A stretch of 64,000 bases of DNA from Nematostella vectensis (taxonomy: Eukaryota > Cnidaria > Anthozoa > Actiniaria > Edwardsiidae). Made by a program: the position numbers and the translations under genes. How positions within the stretch are numbered: the stretch's first letter is position 1; every line of letters begins with the position of its first letter. The stretch lies in NCBI RefSeq assembly GCF_932526225.1, contig NC_064042.1:16858751-16922750 (forward strand). The letters run 5' to 3'. This document shows, one piece after another, positions 5,735-18,558 of the stretch. The notes below the pieces were generated by a model. The model was not told the origin of the DNA. It was given only the letters and a program-made list of their open reading frames with translations, and did no database searches.

Positions 5735-7403
5735 CAACCTGAAAAATGTGTCTTCTCTATGCGTGTTTGTTGTGTTTTTTGTCAAACCGCTCATAGAGTC
5801 ATTCGTTTTCAAAAGAAAAAAAATTGTGCCCCGTGTGAGGATCGAACTCACGACCTTCAGATGTCTAGATTTGATTATGAGACTGACGCGCTGCCTATTG
5901 CGCTAACGACGCCTACATGGGAAATGTGCCTTTTCTATTCGTGTTTGTGGTGTTTTCGTCAAACCGGTCATAGAGTCTTTCGTTTTCAAAAGAAAAAATA
6001 TGCCCCGTCTGAGGATTGAGCTCACGACCTTAAGATTTCTACATTTGATTATGAGACTGACGCGCTGCCTACTGCGCTAACGAGGCCAACCTGAGAAATG
6101 TGTCTTCTCTATACGTGTTTGTGGTGTTTTTGTCAAACCGGTCATAGAGTCATTCGTTTTCAAAAGAAAAAAAATATTCCCCGTGTGAGGATCGAACTCA
6201 CGACCTTCAGATTTCTAGATTTGAGTATGAGACTGACGCGCTACCTACTGCGCTAACGAGGCCAACATGAGAAAAGTGTCTTCTCTATGCGTGTTTGTTG
6301 TGTTTTTTGTCAAACCGCTCATAGAGTCATTCATTTTCAAAAGAAAAAAAAATGTGCCCCGTGTGAGGATCGAACTCACGACCTTCAGATTTCTAAATCA
6401 GATTATAAGACTGACGCGCTGCCTATTGCGCTAACGACGCCTACATGGAAAATGTGTCTTCTCTATGTGTGTTTGTGGTGTTTTTGTCAAACCGGTCATA
6501 GAGTCATTCGTTTTCAAAAGAAAAAATATGCCCCGTTTGAGGATCGAACTCACGACATTCAGATTTCTACATTCGATTATGATATTGACGCGCCGCCTAC
6601 TGCGCTAATGAGGCCAACATGAGAAATGTGTCTTCTCTATGTGTGTTTGTGGTGTTTTGTCAAACCGGTCATAGAGTCATTCGTTTTCAAAAGAAAAAAA
6701 AAATGCCCCGTGTGAGGATCGAACTCATGACCTTCAGATTTCTACATTTGATTATGACACTGGCGCGCTGCCTACTGCGCTAACGAGGCTAACATGAGAA
6801 ATGTGTCTTCTCTATGCGTGTTTGTGGTGTTTTCGTCAAACCGGTCATAGAGTCATTCGTTTTCAAAAGAAAAAAAATATGCCCCGTGTGAGGATCGAAC
6901 TCACGACCTTCAGATTTCTACATTTGATTATGAGACTGACGCGCTGCCTACTGCGCTAGCGAGGCCAACCTGAGAAATGTGTCTTCTCTATGCGTGTTTG
7001 TGGTATTTTCTTCAAACCGGTCATAGAGTCATACGTTTTCAAAAGAAAAAAATATGCCCCGTGTGAGGATCGAACTCACGACCTTCAGATTTCTACATTT
7101 GATTATGATACTGACGCGCTTCCTACTGCGCTAACAAGGCCAACATAAGAAATGTGTCTTCTCTATGCGTGTTTGTGGTGTTTTCGTCAAACCGGTCATA
7201 GAGTCATTCGTTTTCAAAAGAAAAAATATGCCCCGTTTGAGGATCGAACTCACGACATTCAGATTTCTACATTCGATTCTGATATTGACGCGCCGCCTAC
7301 TGCGCTAACGAGGCCAACCTGAAAAATGTGTCTTCTCTATGCGTGTTTGTGGTGTTTTCGTCAAACCGGTCACAGAGTCATTCGTTTTCAAAAGAATAAA
7401 ATA

Positions 7404-7489
7404 TGCCCCGTGTGAGGATCGAACTCACGACCTTCAGATTTCTACATTTGATTATGAGACTGACGCGCTGCCTACTGCGCTAACGAGGC
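7404..7489 (-). tRNA. tRNA-Met(CAT), consensus
   Basis: Exons and intron match the reference. The T run next to it is broken by an A (GAATAAAATA on the plus strand), leaving only four T in the first tract, so termination may be weaker. Confidence 0.92.
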
Positions 7490-7578
7490 TAACATGAGAA
7501 ATGTGTCTTCTCTATGCGTGTTTGTGGTGTTTTCGTCAAACCGGTCATAGAGTCATTCGTTTTCAAAAGAAAAAAATA

Positions 7579-7664
7579 TGCCCCGTCTAAGGATCGAACT
7601 CACGACATTCAGATTTCTACATTCGATTGTGATACTGACGCGCTGCCTACTGCGCTAACGAGGC
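7579..7664 (-). tRNA. tRNA-Met-like with anticodon CAC
   Basis: The loop reads ATCACAA, a valine-type CAC anticodon in a methionine body. Other changes are C65G, C63T, G45T and C32A. C32A predicts poor splicing. Eighteen copies carry this anticodon. Confidence 0.74.
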
Positions 7665-8985
7665 CAACATGAGAAAAGTGTCTTCTCTATGCGTGTTTGT
7701 TGTGTTTTTTGTCAAACCGCTCATAGAGTCATTCGTTTTCAAAAGAAAAAAAATTGTGCCCCGTGTGAGGATCGAACTCACGACCTTCAGATGTCTAGAT
7801 TTGATTATGAGACTGACGCGCTGCCTATTGCGCTAACGACGCCTACATGGGAAATGTGCCTTTTCTATTCGTGTTTGTGGTGTTTTCGTCAAACCGGTCA
7901 TAGAGTCTTTCGTTTTCAAAAGAAAAAATATGCCCCGTCTGAGGATTGAGCTCACGACCTTAAGATTTCTACATTTGATTATGAGACTGACGCGCTGCCT
8001 ACTGCGCTAACGAGGCCAACCTGAGAAATGTGTCTTCTCTATACGTGTTTGTGGTATTTTTGTCAAACCGGTCATAGAGTCATTCGTTTTCAAAAGAAAA
8101 AAAATATTCCCCGTGTGAGGATCGAACTCACGACCTTCAGATTTCTAGATTTGAGTATGAGACTGACGCGCTACCTACTGCGCTAACGAGGCCAACATGA
8201 GAAAAGTGTCTTCTCTATGCGTGTTTGTTGTGTTTTTTGTCAAACCGCTCAAAGAGTCATTCGTTTTCAAAAGAAAAAAAAATGTGCCCCGTGTGAGGAT
8301 CGAACTCACGACCTTCAGATTTCTAAATCAGATTATAAGACTGACGCGCTGCCTATTGCGCTAACGACGCCTACATGGAAAATGTGTCTTCTCTATGTGT
8401 GTTTGTGGTGTTTTTGTCAAACCGGTCATAGAGTCATTCGTTTTCAAAAGAAAAAATATGCCCCGTTTGAGGATCGAACTCACGACATTCAGATTTCTAC
8501 ATTCGATTATGATATTGACGCGCCGCCTACTGCGCTAATGAGGCCAACATGAGAAATGTGTCTTCTCTATGTGTGTTTGTGGTGTTTTGTCAAACCGGTC
8601 ATAGAGTCATTCGTTTTCAAAAGAAAAAAAATATGCCCCGTGTGAGGATCGAACTCATGACCTTCAGATTTCTACATTTGATTATGACACTGGCGCGCTG
8701 CCTACTGCGCTAACGAGGCTAACATGAGAAATGTGTCTTCTCTATGCGTGTTTGTGGTGTTTTCGTCAAACCGGTCATAGAGTCATTCGTTTTCAAAAGA
8801 AAAAAAAATATGCCCCGTGTGAGGATCGAACTCACGACCTTCAGATTTCTACATTTGATTATGAGACTGACGCGCTGCCTACTGCGCTAGCGAGGCCAAC
8901 CTGAGAAATGTGTCTTCTCTATGCGTGTTTGTGGTATTTTCTTCAAACTTGTCATAGAGTCATACGTTTTCAAAAGAAAAAAATA

Positions 8986-9071
8986 TGCCCCGTGTGAGGA
9001 TCGAACTCACGACCTTCAGATTTCTACATTTGATTATGAGACTGACGCGCTGCCTACTGCGCTAACGAGGC
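8986..9071 (-). tRNA. tRNA-Met(CAT), consensus
   Basis: Exons and intron match the reference; it is the block-3 counterpart of the copy at 1257. Confidence 0.94.
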
Positions 9072-10915
9072 CAACATGAGAAATGGGTCTTTTCTATGCG
9101 TGTTTGTGGTGCTTTCGTCAAACCGCTCATAGAGTCATTCGTTTTCAAAATAAAAAAAATATGCCCCGTTTGAGGATCGAACTCATGACCTTCAGATTTC
9201 TACATTTGATTATGAGACTGACGCTCTGTCTACTGCGCTAACGAGGCCAACATGAGAAATGCGTCTTCTCTATGTGTGTCTGTGGTGTTTTCTTCAAACC
9301 GGTCATAGAGTCATTCGTTTTGAAAAAAAAAAATGTGCCCCGTGTGATGATCGAACTCACGACCTTCAGATTTCTAGATTTGATTATGATACTGACGCGC
9401 TTCCTACTGCGCTAACAAGGCCAACATAAGAAATGTGTCTTCTCTATGCGTGTTTGTGGTGTTTTCGTCAAACCGGTCATAGAGTCATTCGTTTTCAAAA
9501 GAAAAAATATGCCCCGTTTGAGGATCGAACTCACGACATTCAGATTTCTACATTCGATTCTGATATTGACGCGCCGCCTACTGCGCTAACGAGGCCAACC
9601 TGAAAAATGTGTCTTCTCTATGCGTGTTTGTGGTGTTTTCGTCAAACCGCTCATAGAGTCATTCGTTTTCAAAAGAAAAAAAATGTGCCCCTTGTGAGGA
9701 TCGAACTCACGACCTTCAGATTTCTAGATTTGATTATGAGACTGACGCGCTGCCTATTGCGCTAACGACGCCTACATGGGAAATGTGCCTTTTCTATTCG
9801 TGTTTGTGGTGTTTTCGTCAAACCGGTCATAGAGTCTTTCGTTTTCAAAAGAAAAAATATGCCCCGTGTGAGGATCGAGCTCACGACCTTCAGATTTCTA
9901 CATTTGATTATGAGACTGACGCGCTGCCTACTGCGCTAACGAGGCCAACATGAGAAATGCGTCTTTTCTATGCGTGTTTGTGGTGTTTTCGTCAAACCGC
10001 TCATAGAGTCATTTGTTTTCAAAAGAGAAAAATATGCCCCGCGTGAGGATCGAACTCAAGACCTTCAGATTTCTACATTCGATTATGAGACTGACGCGCT
10101 GCCTACTGCGCTAACGAGGCCAACATGAGAAAAGTGTATTCTCTATGCGTGTTTGTGGTGTTTTTTTGTCAAACCGGTCATAGAGTCAATCGTTTTCAAA
10201 AGAATAAAATATGCCCCGTGTGAGGATCGAACTCACGACCTTCAGATTTCTACATTTGATTATGAGACTGACACGCTGCCTACTGCGCTAGCGAGGCCAA
10301 CCTGAGAAATGTGTCTTCTCTATACGTGTTTGTGGTGTTTTTGTCAAACAGGTCATAGAGTCATTCGTTTTCAAAAGAAAAAAAATATTCCCCGTGTGAG
10401 GATCGAACTCACGACCTTCAGATTTCTAGATTTGAGTATGAGACTGACGCGCTACCTACTGCGCTAACGAGGCCAACATGAGAAAAGTGTCTTCTCTATG
10501 CGTGTTTGTTGTGTTTTTTGTCAAACCGCTCATAGAGTCATTCGTTTTCAAAAGAAAAAAAAATGTGCCCCGTGTGAGGATCGAACTCACGACCTTCAGA
10601 TTTCTAGATTTGATTATGATACTGACGCGCTTCCTACTGCGCTAACAAGGCCAACATAAGAAATGTGTCTTCTCTATGCGTGTTTGTGGTGTTTTCGTCA
10701 AACCGGTCATAGAGTCATTCGTTTTCAAAAGAAAAAATATGCCCCGTTTGAGGATCGAACTCACGACATTCAGATTTCTACATTCGATTCTGATATTGAC
10801 GCGCCGCCTACTGCGCTAACGAGGCCAACCTAAAAAATGTGTCTTCTCTATGCGTGTTTGTGGTGTTTTCGTCAAACCGGTCATAGAGTCATTCGTTTTC
10901 AAAAGAAAAGAAATA

Positions 10916-11001
10916 TGCCCCGTGTGAGGATCGAACTCACGACCTTCAGATTTCTACATTTGATTATGAGACTGACGCGCTGCCTACTGCGCTAACGAGG
11001 C
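10916..11001 (-). tRNA. tRNA-Met(CAT), consensus
   Basis: Exons and intron match the reference. The adjoining tract is AAAAGAAA on the plus strand, so the first T run is only three and termination would rely on the following TTTT. Confidence 0.92.
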
Positions 11002-11268
11002 TAACATGAGAAATGTGTCTTCTCTATGCGTGTTTGTGGTGTTTTCGTCAAACCGGTCATAGAGTCATTCGTTTTCAAAAGAAAAAAATATGCCCCGTCT
11101 AAGGATCGAACTCACGACATTCAGATTTCTACATTCGATTGTGATACTGACGCGCTGCCTAGTGCGCTAACGAGGCCAACATGAGAAAAGTGTCTTCTCT
11201 ATGCGTGTTTGTTGTGTTTTTTGTCAAACCGCTCATAGAGTCATTCGTTTTCAAAAGAAAAAAAATTG

Positions 11269-12499
11269 TGCCCCGTGTGAGGATCGAACTCACGACCTTC
11301 AGATGTCTAGATTTGATTATGAGACTGACGCGCTGCCTATTGCGCTAACGACGCCTACATGGGAAATGTGCCTTTTCTATTCGTGTTTGTGATGTTTTCG
11401 TCAAACCGGTCATAGAGTCTTTCGTTTTCAAAAGAAAAAATATGCCCCGTCTGAGGATTGAGCTCACGACCTTAAGATTTCTACATTTGATTATGAGACT
11501 GACGCGCTGCCTACTGCGCTAACGAGGCCAACCTGAGAAATGTGTCTTCTCTATACGTGTTTGTGGTGTTTTTGTCAAACCGGTCATAGAGTCATTCGTT
11601 TTCAAAAGAAAAAAATATTCCCCGTGTGAGGATTGAACTCACCACCTTCAGATTTCTAGATTTGAGTATGAGACCGACGCGCTACCTACTGCGCTAACGA
11701 GGCCAACATGAGAAAAGTGTCTTCTCTATGCGTGTTTGTTGTGTTTTTTGTCAAACCGCTCATAGAGTCATTCGTTTTCAAAAGAAAAAAAAATGTGCCC
11801 CGTGTGAGGATCGAACTCACGACCTTCAGATTTCTAGATTTGATTATGATACTGACGCGCTTCCTACTGCGCTAACAAGGCCAACATAAGAAATGTGTCT
11901 TCTCTATGCGTGTTTGTGGTGTTTTCGTCAAACCGGTCATAGAGTCATTCGTTTTCAAAAGAAAAAATATGCCCCGTTTGAGGATCGAACTCACGACATT
12001 CAGATTTCTACATTCGATTCTGATATTGACGCGCCGCCTACTGCGCTAACGAGGCCAACCAGAAAAATGTGTCTTCTCTATGCGTGTTTGTGGTGTTTTC
12101 GTCAAACCGGTCATAGAGTCATTCGTTTTCAAAAGAAAAGAAATATGCCCCGTGTGAGGATCGAACTCACGACCTTCAGATTTCTACATTTGATTATGAG
12201 ACTGACGCGCTGCCTACTGCGCTAACGAGGCTAACATGAGAAATGTGTCTTCTCTATGCGTGTTTGTGGTGTTTTCGTCAAACCGGTCATAGAGTCATTC
12301 GTTTTCAAAAGAAAAAAATATGCCCCGTCTAAGGATCGAACTCACGACATTCAGATTTCTACATTCGATTCTGATATTGACGCGCTGCCTACTGCGCTAA
12401 CGAGGCCAACATGAGAAAAGTGTCTTCTCTATGCGTGTTTGTTGTGTTTTTTTGTCAAACCGCTCATAGAGTCATTCGTTTTCAAAAGAAAAAAAATTG
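11269..12499 (-). repeat. Seven-unit block, 1231 bp
   Basis: tRNA bodies start at 11269, 11443, 11618, 11796, 11970 (CAG), 12146 and 12321 (CAG). The class order is C3G/G15A, damaged B box, C72A, C32A/C20A/C5T, CAG, consensus, then CAG or CAC. This seven-unit order recurs at 15136, 16368, 20234, 21465, 26510 and 40916. Confidence 0.88.
12146..12231 (-). tRNA. tRNA-Met(CAT), consensus
   Basis: Exons and intron match the reference; sixth unit of the seven-unit block. Confidence 0.93.
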
Positions 12500-13374
12500 T
12501 GCCCCGTGTGAGGATCGAACTCACGACCTTCAGATTTCTAGATTTGATTATGAGACTGACGCGCTGCCTATTGCGCTAACGACGCCTACATGGGAAATGT
12601 GCCTTTTCTATTCGTGTTTGTGGTGTTTTCGTCAAACCGGTCATAGAGTCTTTCGTTTTCAAAAGAAAAAATATGCCCCGCCTGAGGATTGAGCTCACGA
12701 CCTTAAGATTTCTACATTTGATTATGAGACTGACGCGCTGCCTACTGCGCTAACGAGGCCAACCTGAAAAATGTGTCTTCTCTATGCGTGTTTGTGGTGT
12801 TTTCGTCAAACCGGTCATAGAGTCATTCGTTTTCAATAGAAAAAAATATGCCCTGTGTGAGGATCGAACTCACGAAGCTTCATATTTCTAAATCAGATTA
12901 TGAGACTGACGCGCTGCCTACTGCGCTAACGAGGCTAACATAAGTAATGTGTCTTCTCTATGCGTGTTTGTGGTGTTTTCGTCAAACCAGTCATAGAGTC
13001 ATTCGTTTTCAAAAGAAAAAAATATGCCCCGTCTGAGGATCGAACTCACGACATTCAGATTTCTACATTCGATTATGAGACTGACGCGCTGCCTACTGCG
13101 CTAACGAGGCCAACATGAGAAATGCGTCTTTTCTATGCGTGTTTGTGGTGTTTTCGTCAAACCGGTCATAGAGTCTTTCGTTTTCAAAAGAACAAATATG
13201 CCCCGTGTGAGGATCGAACTCACAACATTAAGATTTCTACATTCGATTATGATATTGACGCTCCGCCTACTGCGCTAACGAGGCCAACATGAAAAATATG
13301 TCTTCTCTATGCGTGTTTGTGGTGTTTTCGTCAAACCGGTCATAGAGTCATTCGTTTTCAAAAGAAAAAAAATA

Positions 13375-13460
13375 TGCCCCGTGTGAGGATCGAACTCACG
13401 ACCTTCAGATTTCTACATTTGATTATGAGACTGACGCGCTGCCTACTGCGCTAACGAGGC
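13375..13460 (-). tRNA. tRNA-Met(CAT), consensus
   Basis: Exons and intron match the reference; T run of eight. Confidence 0.94.
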
Positions 13461-14782
13461 TAACATGAGAAATGTGTCTTCTCTATGCGTGTTTGTGGTG
13501 TTTTCGTCAAACCGGTCATAGAGTCATTCGTTTTCAAAAGAAAAAAAATATGCCCCGTCTGAGGATCGAACTCACAACATTCAGATTTCTACATTCGATT
13601 ATGATACTGACGCGCTGCCTACTGCGCTAACGAGGCCAACATGAGAAAAGTGTCTTCTCTATGCGTGTTTGTTGTGTTTTTTGTCAAACCGCTCATAGAG
13701 TCATTCGTTTTCAAAAGAAAAAAAATGTGCCCCTTGTGAGGATCGAACTCACGACCTTCAGATTTCTAGATTTGATTATGAGACTGACGCGCTGCCTACT
13801 GCGCTAACGAGGCCAACATGAGAAATGCGTCTTTTCTATGCGTGTTTGTGGTGTTTTCGTCAAACCGCTCATAGAGTCATTTGTTTTCAAAAGAGAAAAA
13901 TATGCCCCGCGTGAGGATCGAACTCATGACCTTCAGATTTCTACATTCGATTATGAGACTGACGCGCTGCCTACTGCGCTAACGAGGCCAACATGAGAAA
14001 AGTGTATTCTCTATGCGTGTTTGTGGTGTTTTTTTGTCAAACCGGTCATAGAGTCAATCGTTTTCAAAAGAATAAAATATGCCCCGTGTGAGGATCAAAC
14101 TCACGACCTTCAGATTTCTACATTTGATTATGAGACTGACACGCTGCCTACTGCGCTAGCGAGGCCAACCTGAGAAATGTGTCTTCTCTATACGTGTTTG
14201 TGGTGTTTTCGTCAAACCGGTCATAGAGTCATTCGTTTTCAAAAGAAAAAAAATATGCCCCGTGTGAGGATCGAACTCACGACCTTCAGATTTCTAGATT
14301 TGAGTATGAGACTGACGCGCTACCTACTGCGCTAACGAGGCCAACATGAGAAAAGTATCTTCTCTATGCGTGTTTGTTGTGTTTTTTGTTTAACCGCTCA
14401 TAGAGTCATTCGTTTTCAAAAGAAAAAAAAATGTGCCCCGTGTGAGGATCGAACTCACGACCTTCAGATTTCTAGATTTGATTATGATACTGACGCGCTT
14501 CCTACTGCGCTAACAAGGCCAACATAAGAAATGTGTCTTCTCTATGCGTGTTTGTGGTGTTTTCGTCAAACCGGTCATAGAGTCATTCGTTTTCAAAAGA
14601 AAAAATATGCCCCGTTTGAGGATCGAACTCACGACATTCAGATTTCTACATTCGATTCTGATATTGACGCGCCGCCTACTGCGCTAACGAGGCCAACCTG
14701 AAAAATGTGTCTTCTCTATGCGTGTTTGTGGTGTTTTCGTCAAACCGGTCATAGAGTCATTCGTTTTCAAAAGAATAAAATA

Positions 14783-14868
14783 TGCCCCGTGTGAGGATCG
14801 AACTCACGACCTTCAGATTTCTACATTTGATTATGAGACTGACGCGCTGCCTACTGCGCTAACGAGGC
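14783..14868 (-). tRNA. tRNA-Met(CAT), consensus
   Basis: Exons and intron match the reference; interrupted T run (GAATAAAATA on the plus strand). Confidence 0.92.
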
Positions 14869-16013
14869 TAACATGAGAAATGTGTCTTCTCTATGCGTGT
14901 TTGTGGTGTTTTCGTCAAACCGGTCATAGAGTCATTCGTTTTCAAAAGAAAAAAATATGCCCCGTCTAAGGATCGAACTCACGACATTCAGATTTCTACA
15001 TTCGATTGTGATACTGACGCGCTGCCTACTGCGCTAACGAGGCCAACATGAGAAAAGTGTCTTCTCTATGCGTGTTTGTTGTGTTTTTTGTCAAACCGCT
15101 CATAGAGTCATTCGTTTTCAAAAGAAAAAAAATTGTGCCCCGTGTGAGGATCGAACTCACGACCTTCAGATTTCTAGATTTGATTATGAGACTGACGCGC
15201 TGCCTATTGCGCTAACGACGCCTACATGGGAAATGTGCCTTTTCTATTCGTGTTTGTGGTGTTTTCGTCAAACCGGTCATAGAGTCTTTCGTTTTCAAAA
15301 GAAAAAATATGCCCCGTCTGAGGATTGAGCTCACGACCTTAAGATTTCTACATTTGATTATGAGACTGACGCGCTGCCTACTGCGCTAACGAGGCCAACC
15401 TGAGAAATGTGTCTTCTCTATACGTGTTTGTGGTGTTTTTGTCAAACCGGTCATAGAGTCATTCGTTTTCAAAAGAAAAAAAATATTCCCCGTGTGAGGA
15501 TCGAACTCACGACCTTCAGATTTCTAGATTTGAGTATGAGACTGACGCGCTACCTACTGCGCTAACGAGGCCAACATGAGAAAAGTGTCTTCTCTATGCG
15601 TGTTTGTTGTGTTTTTTGTCAAACCGCTCATAGAGTCATTCGTTTTCAATAGAAAAAAAAATGTGCCCCGTGTGAGGATCGAACTCACGACCTTCAGATT
15701 TCTAGATTTGATTATGATACTGACGCGCTTCCTACTGCGCTAACAAGGCCAACATAAGAAATGTGTCTTCTCTATGCGTGTTTGTGGTGTTTTCGTCAAA
15801 CCGGTCATAGAGTCATTCGTTTTCAAAAGAAAAAATATGCCCCGTTTGAGGATCGAACTCACGACATTCAGATTTCTACATTCGATTCTGATATTGACGC
15901 GCCGCCTACTGCGCTAACGAGGCCAACCTGAAAAATGTGTCTTCTCTATGCGTGTTTGTGGTGTTTTCGTCAAACCGGTCATAGAGTCATTCGTTTTCAA
16001 AAGAAAAGAAATA

Positions 16014-16099
16014 TGCCCCGTGTGAGGATCGAACTCACGACCTTCAGATTTCTACATTTGATTATGAGACTGACGCGCTGCCTACTGCGCTAACGAGGC
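16014..16099 (-). tRNA. tRNA-Met(CAT), consensus
   Basis: Exons and intron match the reference; sixth unit of a seven-unit block. Confidence 0.93.
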
Positions 16100-17244
16100 T
16101 AACATGAGAAATGTGTCTTCTCTATGCGTGTTTGTGGTGTTTTCGTCAAACCGGTCATAGAGTCATTCGTTTTCAAAAGAAAAAAATATGCCCCGTCTAA
16201 GGATCGAACTCACGACATTCAGATTTCTACATTCGATTGTGATACTGACGCGCTGCCTACTGCGCTAACGAGGCCAACATGAGAAAAGTGTCTTCTCTAT
16301 GCGTGTTTGTTGTGTTTTTTTGTCAAACCGCTCATAGAGTCATTCGTTTTCAAAAGAAAAAAAATTGTGCCCCGTGTGAGGATCGAACTCACGACCTTCA
16401 GATTTCTAGATTTGATTATGAGACTGACGCGCTGCCTATTGCGCTAACGACGCCTACATGGGAAATGTGCCTTTTCTATTCGTGTTTGTGGTGTTTTCGT
16501 CAAACCGGTCATAGAGTCTTTCGTTTTCAAAAGAAAAAATATGCCCCGTCTGAGGATTGAGCTCACGACCTTAAGATTTCTACATTTGATTATGAGACTG
16601 ACGCGCTGCCTACTGCGCTAACGAGGCCAACCTGAGAAATGTGTCTTCTCTATACGTGTTTGTGGTGTTTTTGTCAAACCGGTCATAGAGTCATTCGTTT
16701 TCAAAAGAAAAAAATATTCCCCGTGTGAGGATTGAACTCACGACCTTCAGATTTCTAGATTTGAGTATGAGACCGACGCGCTACCTACTGCGCTAACGAG
16801 GCCAACATGAGAAAAGTGTCTTCTCTATGCGTGTTTGTTGTGTTTTTTGTCAAACCGCTCATAGAGTCATTCGTTTTCAAAAGAAAAAAAAATGTGCCCC
16901 GTGTGAGGATCGAACTCACGACCTTCAGATTTCTAGATTTGATTATGATACTGACGCGCTTCCTACTGCGCTAACAAGGCCAACATAAGAAATGTGTCTT
17001 CTCTATGCGTGTTTGTGGTGTTTTCGTCAAACCGGTCATAGAGTCATTCGTTTTCAAAAGAAAAAATATGCCCCGTTTGAGGATCGAACTCACGACATTC
17101 AGATTTCTACATTCGATTCTGATATTGACGCGCCGCCTACTGCGCTAACGAGGCCAACCAGAAAAATGTGTCTTCTCTATGCGTGTTTGTGGTGTTTTCG
17201 TCAAACCGGTCATAGAGTCATTCGTTTTCAAAAGAAAAGAAATA

Positions 17245-17330
17245 TGCCCCGTGTGAGGATCGAACTCACGACCTTCAGATTTCTACATTTGATTATGAGA
17301 CTGACGCGCTGCCTACTGCGCTAACGAGGC
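17245..17330 (-). tRNA. tRNA-Met(CAT), consensus
   Basis: Exons and intron match the reference; sixth unit of a seven-unit block. Confidence 0.93.
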
Positions 17331-18472
17331 TAACATGAGAAATGTGTCTTCTCTATGCGTGTTTGTGGTGTTTTCGTCAAACCGGTCATAGAGTCATTCG
17401 TTTTCAAAAGAAAAAAATATGCCCCGTCTAAGGATCGAACTCACGACATTCAGATTTCTACATTCGATTCTGATATTGACGCGCTGCCTACTGCGCTAAC
17501 GAGGCCAACATGAGAAAAGTGTCTTCTCTATGCGTGTTTGTTGTGTTTTTTGTCAAACCGCTCATAGAGTCATTCGTTTTCAAAAGAAAAAAAATTGTGC
17601 CCCGTGTGAGGATCGAACTCACGACCTTCAGATTTCTAGATTTGATTATGAGACTGACGCGCTGCCTATTGCGCTAACGACGCCTACATGGGAAATGTGC
17701 CTTTTCTATTCGTGTTTGTGGTGTTTTTGTCAAACCGGTCATAGAGTCTTTCGTTTTCAAAAGAAAAAATATGCCCCGCCTGAGGATTGAGCTCACGACC
17801 TTAAGATTTCTACATTTGATTATGAGACTGACGCGCTGCCTACTGCGCTAACGAGGCCAACCTGAAAAATGTGTCTTCTCTATGCGTGTTTGTGGTGTTT
17901 TCGTCAAACCGGTCATAGAGTCATTCGTTTTCAATAGAAAAAAATATGCCCTGTGTGAGGATCGAACTCACGAAGCTTCATATTTCTAAATCAGATTATG
18001 AGACTGACGCGCTGCCTACTGCGCTAACGAGGCTAACATAAGTAATGTGTCTTCTCTATGCGTGTTTGTGGTGTTTTCGTCAAACCAGTCATAGAGTCAT
18101 TCGTTTTCAAAAGAAAAAAATATGCCCCGTCTGAGGATCGAACTCACGACATTCAGATTTCTACATTCGATTATGAGACTGACGCGCTGCCTACTGCGCT
18201 AACGAGGCCAACATGAGAAATGCGTCTTTTCTATGCGTGTTTGTGGTGTTTTCGTCAAACCGGTCATAGAGTCTTTCGTTTTAAAAAGAACAAATATGCC
18301 CCGTGTGAGGATCGAACTCACAACATTAAGATTTCTACATTCGATTATGATATTGACGCTCCGCCTACTGCGCTAACGAGGCCAACATGAAAAATATGTC
18401 TTCTCTATGCGTGTTTGTGGTGTTTTTGTCAAACCGGTCATAGAGTCATTCGTTTTCAAAAGAAAAAAAATA

Positions 18473-18558
18473 TGCCCCGTGTGAGGATCGAACTCACGAC
18501 CTTCAGATTTCTACATTTGATTATGAGACTGACGCGCTGCCTACTGCGCTAACGAGGC
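18473..18558 (-). tRNA. tRNA-Met(CAT), consensus
   Basis: Exons and intron match the reference; counterpart of the copy at 13375. Confidence 0.94.

Larger units (their letters stand above)
29..5826 (-). repeat. Higher-order block 1, 33 units, 5798 bp
   Basis: The 33 tRNA bodies of this block are described one by one. The order of unit classes from 29 on is repeated from 5827 on at an offset of exactly 5798 bp for eight units. The block has an internal 13-unit echo (379 and 2659, offset 2280). Confidence 0.88.
5827..7756 (-). repeat. Higher-order block 2, 11 units, 1930 bp
   Basis: tRNA bodies (each 86 nt) start at 5827, 6001, 6177, 6355 (TAT), 6529, 6704, 6880, 7055, 7229 (CAG), 7404 and 7579 (CAC). 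It copies the start of block 1. Unit 7055 is a hybrid: its left half matches the copy at 1257 and its right half the copy at 1607, consistent with a two-unit deletion by exchange inside the tRNA body. Confidence 0.88.
7757..11268 (-). repeat. Higher-order block 3, 20 units, 3512 bp
   Basis: Copy of 29-3539 at an offset of 7728 to 7729 bp, unit for unit. tRNA bodies start at 7757, 7931, 8107, 8285 (TAT), 8459, 8634, 8811, 8986, 9162, 9336, 9510 (CAG), 9686, 9860, 10035, 10212, 10388, 10566, 10740 (CAG), 10916 and 11091 (CAC). Confidence 0.9.
12500..17597 (-). repeat. Higher-order repeat, 29 units, 5098 bp, copy 1
   Basis: It has a 15-unit part with tRNA bodies starting at 12500, 12674, 12849 (87 nt), 13025, 13199, 13375, 13551, 13728, 13903, 14080, 14256, 14434, 14608 (CAG), 14783 and 14958 (CAC). 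Two copies of the seven-unit block follow: 15136, 15310, 15486, 15664, 15838 (CAG), 16014, 16189 (CAC); and 16368, 16542, 16717, 16895, 17069 (CAG), 17245, 17420 (CAG). Confidence 0.9.
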
